Part shown: one piece after another, positions 57,382 through 64,000 of the stretch
How the letters are laid out: every line of letters begins with the position of its first letter
Position numbering within the stretch: position 1 is the first letter of the stretch
NCBI GenBank assembly: GCA_004173455.1
Contig: SECL01000012.1
Coordinates: 1-64,000 of the forward strand
Direction: 5' to 3'
DNA: 64,000 nt
From: Moraxellaceae bacterium
GTDB taxonomy: Bacteria; Pseudomonadota; Gammaproteobacteria; Pseudomonadales; Moraxellaceae
Program-made: the position numbers and the translations under genes
The notes under the pieces: generated by a model
Told to the model about the DNA's origin: nothing
Seen by the model: the letters and a program-made list of their open reading frames with translations, nothing else
The model's database searches: none

Positions 57382-57714
57382 ATGAATAACACAACCTCTG
57401 CACATGAACTTCTACTTGATCAAGATGGGCATTTGCAAAACTATCTGGACTGGACACCGGACGTTGCCCAGCTTATGGCGCAAAAACAGGGTTTAACCCT
57501 GACTTCTGAACATTTAACCATTTTGTATGCCGTACAAAAATTTTATCAGCAGTTCGGTTATGCACCTGCTACTCGCCCACTGATCAAATTTTTAATCAAA
57601 GAACTGGGTGATCAGATCAGTAATGCTCAGCTTATGCAGGATTTTCAAACCGGACTGGTAGCGCGTACTTTGTCACGGCTGGCTGGACTACCCAAGCCCG
57701 CCAATTGCCTTTAG
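57382..57714 (+). CDS. tusE: TusE/DsrC family sulfur carrier protein
   Basis: TusE receives sulfur from TusBCD on a C-terminal cysteine and delivers it to MnmA for tRNA 2-thiolation. The 110-residue protein has LDQDGHLQNYLDW, LTSEHLTILYAVQKFYQQFG and TRPLIKFL, and ends GLPKPANCL, with the conserved penultimate cysteine. DsrC of sulfur oxidisers has a second cysteine about 11 residues earlier; it is missing here, so TusE is the better name. There is a 97-base gap after tusB. Confidence 0.92.
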   Translation: MNNTTSAHELLLDQDGHLQNYLDWTPDVAQLMAQKQGLTLTSEHLTILYAVQKFYQQFGYAPATRPLIKFLIKELGDQISNAQLMQDFQTGLVARTLSRLAGLPKPANCL

Positions 57715-57779
57715 TGATGAATTTCAACAATAAAAAATTCTTGAGCCATTTATTTCTTTAGCCCTTTAAGGTTTGGTCG

Positions 57780-58010
57780 TTACTTTTTAGTAGAATTGGC
57801 CAGTTGTTGATTGGACTGATGATTAGGGTCGGGATGTTTGAGATGACGCATCCCAAAAATAGTGAGTAGCAATACCAACACCATTAAAATGACAATAAAT
57901 GCCACAAACGCGCTGCCATAACTTTTACGCTTAAAGCCACAAAACCGGCACGGCTCCATGGCTCTAAATGTCAGATTTTTGCAGTTTTCACAGACAGATA
58001 CCACTTCCAT
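57780..58010 (-). CDS. Small zinc-ribbon membrane protein (paralogue 2)
   Basis: A 76-residue protein with two cysteine pairs, CENC and CRFCGFKRK, then YGSAF leading into one membrane helix (VAFIVILMVLVLLLTIFGM) and a hydrophilic tail with NQQLANSTKK. It matches the gene at 38920-39138 in domain order, cysteine spacing (CxxC, about 11 residues, CxFCG) and length, with different sequence elsewhere. Cytosolic zinc ribbon and single-pass anchor are predicted. ATG 58010 has GGAAG upstream. Function unknown; it is convergent with tusE. Confidence 0.78.
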   Translation of the reverse strand: MEVVSVCENCKNLTFRAMEPCRFCGFKRKSYGSAFVAFIVILMVLVLLLTIFGMRHLKHPDPNHQSNQQLANSTKK

Positions 58011-58264
58011 GCGCTGCTTCCTTCGTATTTATCCTTTATCCATGATTGCTAAAAAATGACTGATACTTCAATAAACGTTCAGTGAATAAATATGTTGACG
58101 TGTGAATTAATGCTTTTTCGTGTAATACAAGATTAAAGCAGACCACAAAAAAAGAAAGTGACAGCTAGAGAAAGTGGTAAGGTCTAGCTTGTGAGCAACT
58201 TTTTTATAGAATCAGTTGTTGGTCTACAAGCCAGATGTTATTAGATTTGGCCAGATCATCAGGA

Positions 58265-60469
58265 TTAATGAGATAAGCTCGCCACCTTGCTACGCGCGGC
58301 ATGCAGTTTTTTATAACTCTCGATCAAACGCTGATGCCGATCAAGCCCTTCGAGTTTCATACTGGTCGGGGTTAAGCCATAAAAACGAATACTGCCATTG
58401 ACAGAACCCAGCACGGCATCCATACGTTCATTGCCAAACATGCGGCGGAAGTTAACCAGATAATCCTCCAATTCCAGATCATCATCCAGCATGATTTCCA
58501 GTACCACATTAAGCGCCTGATAAAATAGCCCGCGTTCAACCGTATTGTCATTATATTGCAGGAAAGTTTCGACCAGCTCTTTGGCATCCTCAAACTTTTG
58601 CAAAGCCAAATAGATCAGTAGTTTCAACTCCAGAATGGTCAACTGCCCCCAAACGGTATTGTCATCAAACTCAATCCCAATCAGGGTGCTAATTTGGGTG
58701 TAATCATCCACATCACTGTCATCCAAACGCTTGATCAGTTTTTTGAGGGCTTTTTTGTCCAGCGTGTGTAGATTTAGAATATCCTCACGGAACAATAATG
58801 CCTTGTTGGTGTTATCCCAGATCAAATCCTCTACCAGATAAATTTCTGAATAATCCGGCACCAAAATACGACACGCGATTGCACCCAGATGTTCGTACAC
58901 CGCCATATAAACTTCTTTGTCCATGTCTTTCAAAATACCAAACAACGCCGCCGCTTCATCCTGATTGGTGTTTTTACCGTTGTCGGTAAAATCCCATTCC
59001 ACAAACTCAACATCAGCTTTGGCACTAAAAAAGCGCCACGACACCACGCCACTGGAATCAATAAAATGTTCTACAAAGTTATTGGGTTCAGTGACGGCAT
59101 TACTGCTAAAAGTCGGCTGTGGCAAATCATTTAAACCCTCAAAACTACGCCCTTGCAGCAACTCTGTCAGACTGCGTTCCAGCGCGATCTCAAGGCTAGG
59201 ATGCGCGCCGAATGACGCAAACACGCCACCTGTACGTGGGTTCATTAAAGTTACACACATCACCGGAAACTGGCCGCCAAGTGAGGCATCTTTGACCAGC
59301 ACCGGAAAGCCTTGCTCCTCAAGTCCCTGAATACCGGCCAGAATGTCTGGATATTTGGCCAATACTTCCTGCGGCACATCTGGCAGTGTCATTTCACCTT
59401 CCAGAATTTCACGCTTGACTGCACGCTCAAAAATCTCGGACAAGCATTGTACCTGCGCTTCTGCCAGCGTATTGCCAGCACTCATGCCATTACTTAAATA
59501 CAAGTTTTCTACTAAATTGGATGGGAAATAAACCACTTCACCATCTGACTGACGCACAAACGGCAATGAACAAATCCCGCGTTTGGTATTGCCGGAATTG
59601 GTGTCATACAAGTGCGAACCCAGTAGTTCATCATCCGGATTATAAATTTCCAGACAATATTCATCGAGGATTTCTTTGGGCAACGCATCTTTTTTGCCGG
59701 GCTTAAACCATTGTTCATCGGGATAATGCACAAATTCGGCATTGGCAATATCCTCACCCCAAAACTGGTCGTTGTAAAAAAAATTACAGTTAAGACGTTC
59801 AATAAATTCACCCAGCGCTGAAGCTAGCGCACTTTCTTTTGTTGCGCCTTTGCCATTGGTAAAACACATGGGCGATTGTGCATCACGAATATGCAACGAC
59901 CAGACGTTGGGCACAATATTACGCCACGACGCAATTTCAATCTTCATTCCCAGATTGGCCAAAATCGCAGACATGTTGGCAATAGTTTGCTCTAACGGCA
60001 AATCTTTGCCCGCAATATAGGTGCTGTTTTCCAACGTCAAACTTGGCATCAGCAAAGCTTGCGCATCAGCATCAATACTTTCGACCTGTTCAATAATAAA
60101 TTCTGGGCCAGCCTGAATGACTTTTTTGACCGTACAGCGATCTATAGAGCGCAAAATTCCCTGACGATCCTTGTCAGAAATATCCGAGGGCAACTCAATT
60201 TGAATTTTAAAGATTTGTTTATAGCGGTTTTCGGGATCAACGATATTATTTTGTGACAACCGGATATTGTCAGTGGGGATATCACGCGCGGCACAATAAA
60301 CCTTAACAAAATAGGCGGCACAAAGTGCAGAGGACGCCAAAAAATAGTCAAATGGGCCGGGTGCCGAACCATCACCTTTATAGCGAATCGGTTGGTCTGC
60401 AATGACCGTAAAATCATCAAACTTGGCTTCCTGACGAAGATTGTCGAGATAGTTGACTTTGATTTCCAT
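58265..60469 (-). CDS. OsmC-YcaO fusion protein
   Basis: The 734-residue protein has an OsmC/Ohr-like domain in residues 1-140 (FTVIADQPIRYKGDGSAPGPF, SALCAAYFVKVYC) and a YcaO domain from about 155 (ASWRNIVPNVWSLHIRD, CFTNGKGATKESALASALGE, NLYLSNGMSAGNT), followed by the YcaO C-terminal helical repeats. The YcaO part aligns with E. coli YcaO throughout. YcaO proteins are ATP-dependent cyclodehydratases or thioamidation enzymes; E. coli YcaO has been linked to RimO-dependent methylthiolation of ribosomal protein S12. The OsmC domain keeps cysteines that could act as peroxidatic pair. ATG has GAGGTGCCAGC. Neighbouring genes give no substrate. Confidence 0.9.
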   Translation of the reverse strand: MEIKVNYLDNLRQEAKFDDFTVIADQPIRYKGDGSAPGPFDYFLASSALCAAYFVKVYCAARDIPTDNIRLSQNNIVDPENRYKQIFKIQIELPSDISDKDRQGILRSIDRCTVKKVIQAGPEFIIEQVESIDADAQALLMPSLTLENSTYIAGKDLPLEQTIANMSAILANLGMKIEIASWRNIVPNVWSLHIRDAQSPMCFTNGKGATKESALASALGEFIERLNCNFFYNDQFWGEDIANAEFVHYPDEQWFKPGKKDALPKEILDEYCLEIYNPDDELLGSHLYDTNSGNTKRGICSLPFVRQSDGEVVYFPSNLVENLYLSNGMSAGNTLAEAQVQCLSEIFERAVKREILEGEMTLPDVPQEVLAKYPDILAGIQGLEEQGFPVLVKDASLGGQFPVMCVTLMNPRTGGVFASFGAHPSLEIALERSLTELLQGRSFEGLNDLPQPTFSSNAVTEPNNFVEHFIDSSGVVSWRFFSAKADVEFVEWDFTDNGKNTNQDEAAALFGILKDMDKEVYMAVYEHLGAIACRILVPDYSEIYLVEDLIWDNTNKALLFREDILNLHTLDKKALKKLIKRLDDSDVDDYTQISTLIGIEFDDNTVWGQLTILELKLLIYLALQKFEDAKELVETFLQYNDNTVERGLFYQALNVVLEIMLDDDLELEDYLVNFRRMFGNERMDAVLGSVNGSIRFYGLTPTSMKLEGLDRHQRLIESYKKLHAARSKVASLSH

Positions 60470-60659
60470 GCTGGCACCTCGCTATTCTTGGATGTCGCGC
60501 AGACAAAAAAGAGCAGAAAATATTGATAGATCACTAAAATTTGAAAGACTTGAGTCGTTAAATAAGACTACGCGGCACGGATTAAGATTGTTTAAAATCC
60601 ATGCGCTGGTGGATCAAGATGGCGTATTTTACAGAAGTTTTGTGCAGAGGGATGACTTT

Positions 60660-60989
60660 TTAAAAAATGAGCCAGAGAATAAAACCAATAATGAGTAAAG
60701 TAACGATCAATCGAGGAGAAATCATCGCTGAGGGCTGGCTAGGTGGTTGAGCAGCGTTATGCTGTGATAATGCCTTGGAATTGGTGCCTGCCCGGGGCTT
60801 GGGTTTTCCCAGCTGCTGGCTGTATGACAAACCGCTACCGCGCAACGATGCCGTGACTCGAGTACCTCTTTTCCCTTGGTTGACAGTGAGTCCCTTGCCA
60901 CCCACCGATACACTCGATACTCCTTTTTGAGTGATATTCACTTTGACGCCAGGTAAAATTTTTATTGATTTTCTAAAACGAAAGCCCAT
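60660..60989 (-). CDS. DUF4236 protein with C-terminal membrane helix
   Basis: A 109-residue protein starting MGFRFRKSIKILPGVKVN, with SVSVGGKGLTVNQGKRGTR and GSGLSYSQ, the pattern of DUF4236. A proline/serine linker and one C-terminal membrane helix (LIVTLLIIGFILWLIF) follow, so it is a tail-anchored or membrane-bound protein. ATG has AAGGATGCAGAC upstream. DUF4236 has no known function. It lies directly after the kinase gene on the same strand (48 bases), so it may be part of that unit. Confidence 0.85.
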   Translation of the reverse strand: MGFRFRKSIKILPGVKVNITQKGVSSVSVGGKGLTVNQGKRGTRVTASLRGSGLSYSQQLGKPKPRAGTNSKALSQHNAAQPPSQPSAMISPRLIVTLLIIGFILWLIF

Positions 60990-61036
60990 GTCTGCATCCT
61001 TTTAATCTGCGTCCTTTTGAGCGGCAGTCAATGATC

Positions 61037-62569
61037 TTATCTACATTCTACCATTTGTACCACTACCAGACGCCCGCCTTCTTCGCGCGATAATAAAATC
61101 TGTTTGCCATCTGTCAGTTCAACTTTGGAACCAATGGCAATCGGAGTCTTGCTGCTAACATCCATGAGGTCAGGCAAACCCTCATTCACCAGCCACCAGA
61201 CATTTTGATGAAACACAAAATAGCCCACGCGTTTGGTTTGTGCAGGGCTAAGGCGCTCATTTGGCGCAATCATGCTATTGGCATGCCACGGATATAACGA
61301 TTGGCCTGTCCACACCATCACACGATGGTTATCCGGCCTGAAGTTGCCTTCGCGTTTAGAGGAATACAAATTCAAGATGGGCAGCTTACCCTTAAATGGG
61401 GTGCCACAAAATGGGCAGCTGGGTTTGATGGTATTATCAAATACATACCATTTTTGGATGCAATCAGGATTTAGGCAGGGTTGTACTAGATCAACGGTTT
61501 TAACCAATGCCATTTCCCAGTCGTTGGCAGATGGACGCTGGCTGGGTGCATGCAAACCGGTGATAAAACTTTTATCAAACAGCTCTGTTAAATACGGGCC
61601 TGTCACGGTGTAGGGAATCTGATGCGGATCACCCCACGGCAGTTGGCTGGCTTTAAGTTGATTCACTTTGACCCGATTATCAGCATTGGTGGGATGTTCC
61701 ACAAATAGCGCTTTTTCACCCATTGACAGGTTCTCATCGCGTTGCGGGTCGTTCATGTCATGTACCTTGCCCCCGCGCAAAGGGTGCCGATACAGCAAAT
61801 ACATATAAATCAGCACTGCTAGCGCATGTCGATCTGTTGCAATATTCGGCAAATGGCGTTTTGAATCTTCCTTGGGTAAATGGTTGGTCATCACCACTTC
61901 AGGCGCAATAAAATCAGGGGTTCCCACCACATCAGGCGGATACTTACCCGGAACGACCAGTCCATCGACATCAATCACACAAGCCTGACCGGACACTGGA
62001 TCAATTAAAATATTTTTATAGGACAAATCTGAATGGGCTAAACCTGCGGCATGCATGCGGCGTACTGCACGTGCAATCAAAATACAGATTTTTAAATAAT
62101 TAAGCCATGTGCCACGTTCACGCGGATCCAAAAACCGGTTCTGGTTATTGGCGCTGGCAAACCATTTGCCCTCTTTTTCCTTGCCTTTAATCTTTAAAAA
62201 GTCGTTATTTTTAGAGCCGTATTCAAAGAAAAAATAGGGCTTATAGGTGGGTGCCACAATACCCAGCAAACCATTGTGCTCCAGCAATCCATTCGGCCAG
62301 CAAAATATATTTTTCCAGTAATCCCCGCCCAGACCATTAAAAATACCTTGCCATTTATTGCCTACAATTTCTTTTAAGCGATCTTTTTGTTGCTCTAGCG
62401 CTGCTTTAGAGACATAAAACTTATTTTTTTCTTTGCTAAAAAAACACACCACATAAGATTTATCCGGTGAAAAATACACATCTTTCATGGCACCAGAACC
62501 AATGATTTCATCGACGTATTCAATGGGTCTACCATCTAGGGTTTGACAGCGAATAATGTTTGCACTCAT
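61037..62569 (-). CDS. TerY-P-type protein kinase-like protein with zinc ribbon
   Basis: The 510-residue protein has a eukaryotic-like kinase core: the glycine loop IGSGAMKDVY (residues 23-32), catalytic loop HSDLSYKNIL (179-188; D181, N186) and DVDG at 200-203 instead of DFG. A zinc ribbon follows (CLNPDC ... CPFCG, about 382-410) and an unrecognised C-terminal beta-rich region. Kinases of this form occur with a PP2C phosphatase and a TerY-like vWA protein in TerY-P triads linked to stress or phage-related signalling. The ATG overlaps the phosphatase stop (ATGA). No VAIK-type lysine is evident at the usual place, so activity needs testing. Confidence 0.82.
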   Translation of the reverse strand: MSANIIRCQTLDGRPIEYVDEIIGSGAMKDVYFSPDKSYVVCFFSKEKNKFYVSKAALEQQKDRLKEIVGNKWQGIFNGLGGDYWKNIFCWPNGLLEHNGLLGIVAPTYKPYFFFEYGSKNNDFLKIKGKEKEGKWFASANNQNRFLDPRERGTWLNYLKICILIARAVRRMHAAGLAHSDLSYKNILIDPVSGQACVIDVDGLVVPGKYPPDVVGTPDFIAPEVVMTNHLPKEDSKRHLPNIATDRHALAVLIYMYLLYRHPLRGGKVHDMNDPQRDENLSMGEKALFVEHPTNADNRVKVNQLKASQLPWGDPHQIPYTVTGPYLTELFDKSFITGLHAPSQRPSANDWEMALVKTVDLVQPCLNPDCIQKWYVFDNTIKPSCPFCGTPFKGKLPILNLYSSKREGNFRPDNHRVMVWTGQSLYPWHANSMIAPNERLSPAQTKRVGYFVFHQNVWWLVNEGLPDLMDVSSKTPIAIGSKVELTDGKQILLSREEGGRLVVVQMVECR

Positions 62570-63984
62570 TCTGGGTTACCCTGCGTGCTGCTTACATTCC
62601 CATTGCATTCAGCTGTTGTATTACTACCGGATGCTTCAGCAATCTCCTTAGCCTGAGCACTCGTATGTAATAGCATACTGGGCGCAAGTGTTGGCCACAA
62701 AATCGCTAAAGTACGGTCATCGTGATGTCCGGCACTAAAAAAATGCATCCAGTCCAGTAAGTTTAGATCCGGATTTTCATCCTGCAAACTGGGTTGTAAT
62801 TCTTGCCACAGCGCATCCCACTTTTGTTGGTTTTGCAGTCCTGCATCGGTTTCAAACTTGGGATCTGATATACCATCGGTCATTAAAATCACAGCTTCAA
62901 GATTTTCAAAATAACCGATATTGACGCGCTCATTAAAAGTAGCACCAATCGCCTTATCCAGAAAACGGGTCTGGCCAGCAAATTCTCCGCCATCTGGTGT
63001 GCCCATCAGGCGCAATTTATTGGGACAATAGGCTGCGATCGCGCCATCACCAACCCAGAATGTGCTAACAAAGGTTTTATTCGTCTGTTGCTTCACGACT
63101 GCAACCAGCAAGGTAGTGGCAAACGCTTTACTGCTGACTTCCTGTGCCTGCGCCAGTTGATCTATTTGCTGAATGGATTGCTGCGCTGCCTTGTAAAATA
63201 GCTCATAAAAACAGTTATTGAGCGTTTGTGATGCCTGTTTGGTTGGTTCATCCTGACTGCCAATCTGCCATTGGCGTAAGTGTTCATCAAGCTGTTGATG
63301 ATGATTGGCAATATAATCAAGCAGTAGCTGGCCTGTGGTTTGTGCCGCAATACGTGAGCCTTCTCTAGAATACGGCGCACTGCCTGCACCATCTGCCACA
63401 ATCATGACACTCCAAGCCGTGTTATCGATAGTGGCAATAAAAAAATCATCATCACGGAAACTGCCTGCATGCTCATGTGAGCGACCCCGACGGCTGGCAG
63501 CAGCCAGTTTAAACTGTGAGGTGCTAAGCAACTGATGCTCAGTATGGGCTTTTGGATATGGCAGATTTGTAGCGGGTTCATTGACCTGCCACAAGCTACG
63601 AGGATCAGCGGTAATAATTAGCGTACATTTTCCCTCACGCCACGCCCCATCATGATGCCTATATTTAAACACAATTTGAAAATCCCCTGCCAGCGTTGGT
63701 ACACCAGTAAACTGATTGTTCTCTGCATCGTACACCAGACCAGTTTCTGGGGGCACTTGCACGCTACCTGCTTCAAATACCACAACTTCGCTAACCTTTT
63801 CGCTTACATTGCCCTGTTTTTGAATGTGTGCCTGATAGGGCTGACCTACCCGTGCATTGGGAATCTGGAAATATGGCATTTTAATGACCTGTGTTGTTGT
63901 CGTTGTATGGCTTATATGAGGAGAAGTTTGATGTGTATCTTTAAGTGGCTGTTCGCTTAGTAGCTGATCACGATTTTCAGGCAC
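62566..63984 (-). CDS. PP2C-family Ser/Thr phosphatase with N-terminal Ig-like domain
   Basis: At least 472 residues. Residues 60-125 resemble a He_PIG/Ig-like module (PPETGLVYDAENNQFTGVPT). The PP2C domain follows from about 160: VADGAGSAPYSREGS (metal-binding Asp), STFWVGDGAIAAY, MTDGISDPKFETD and HHDDRTLAILW. This is the compact PP2C_2 type found with TerY-P kinases, and it probably reverses the kinase reaction. The frame is open past GTG 63984 to the window edge (S-R-A-G-Q before it), so the real start may lie outside; ATG 63879 (MPYFQIP) is an internal option. The stop overlaps the kinase start. Confidence 0.85.
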   Translation of the reverse strand: MPENRDQLLSEQPLKDTHQTSPHISHTTTTTQVIKMPYFQIPNARVGQPYQAHIQKQGNVSEKVSEVVVFEAGSVQVPPETGLVYDAENNQFTGVPTLAGDFQIVFKYRHHDGAWREGKCTLIITADPRSLWQVNEPATNLPYPKAHTEHQLLSTSQFKLAAASRRGRSHEHAGSFRDDDFFIATIDNTAWSVMIVADGAGSAPYSREGSRIAAQTTGQLLLDYIANHHQQLDEHLRQWQIGSQDEPTKQASQTLNNCFYELFYKAAQQSIQQIDQLAQAQEVSSKAFATTLLVAVVKQQTNKTFVSTFWVGDGAIAAYCPNKLRLMGTPDGGEFAGQTRFLDKAIGATFNERVNIGYFENLEAVILMTDGISDPKFETDAGLQNQQKWDALWQELQPSLQDENPDLNLLDWMHFFSAGHHDDRTLAILWPTLAPSMLLHTSAQAKEIAEASGSNTTAECNGNVSSTQGNPE

Positions 63985-64000
63985 TTGCCCTGCACGACTC

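Noticed and set aside
60453-60698. An 81-codon plus-strand frame bridging the OsmC-YcaO start and the DUF4236 end
   Set aside because: It overlaps both real genes, has no ribosome binding site or homology, and uses the ycaO promoter area.
1-64000. CRISPR arrays, IS elements, prophage genes, tRNA or rRNA
   Set aside because: No regularly spaced repeats, transposase, integrase, phage structural gene or RNA gene signature was seen on either strand.

Overview
The window is a chromosomal stretch of a Gram-negative gammaproteobacterium, most likely a member of the Moraxellaceae (Acinetobacter/Alkanindiges-like). Reasons: moderate to low GC by eye, an aroQ-accB-accC cluster whose AroQ resembles the Acinetobacter form, csrA directly after lysC, a Coq7-type ubiquinone hydroxylase, lpxB-rnhB, and a tamA-tamB outer-membrane module. 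This placement is inference from gene content; no rRNA or other phylogenetic marker is present. I found no tRNA, rRNA, CRISPR array, insertion sequence or prophage.

Layout. 1-900: the tail end of what looks like a molybdoenzyme-maturation locus (a MocA-like nucleotidyltransferase and the last 50 codons of an XdhC-like gene), cut off at a 55-bp inverted repeat. 955-2121: an orphan protein with a type I restriction HsdR-like N-terminal nuclease domain. 2381-4395: prpB-prpC of the methylcitrate cycle. 4522-9467: an EmrAB-TolC type tripartite efflux system split into two divergent units, controlled by a TetR regulator with a perfect palindrome between them. 9697-14965: argF, a lysine-rich small protein, an MgtC-like membrane protein, aroQ, accB and accC. 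15036-19329: a secreted hypothetical, an HcaT-like MFS transporter, aroC and prmB. 19716-24334: alaS, lysC, csrA. 24405-28513: an AroE paralogue, a small orphan, rnhB-lpxB and a small lipoprotein. 28740-36212: a KAS III enzyme, the giant helicase HrpA and a PIF1-like helicase.

36421-38919 is the most accessory-looking part: a haem-oxygenase-fold (putative di-metal) protein, its TetR-family neighbour, two near-identical operator-like palindromes flanking the pair, and a 770-bp AT-rich stretch ending in a strong terminator with no gene in front of it. 38920-50929: a small zinc-ribbon membrane protein, tamB-tamA, an LplT-like transporter, coq7, an SDR enzyme and a divergent TetR regulator. 50869-53319: an iron-uptake accessory operon (DUF3649, PepSY, DUF3325) with a Fur-box match upstream. 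53433-57714: fumC, a GalE-like epimerase lacking the lysine of its YxxxK motif, and tusD-tusC-tusB-tusE for tRNA 2-thiolation. 57780-64000: a second zinc-ribbon membrane protein, an OsmC-YcaO fusion, a DUF4236 protein, and a protein kinase/PP2C phosphatase pair that looks like two thirds of a TerY-P-type signalling triad running off the end of the window.

Most of the window is ordinary core genome. The points I would follow up first are the haem-oxygenase-like/TetR locus with duplicated operators and candidate small RNA, the kinase-phosphatase pair at the right edge, the twin zinc-ribbon membrane proteins, the GalE-like active-site change, and the truncated XdhC junction.
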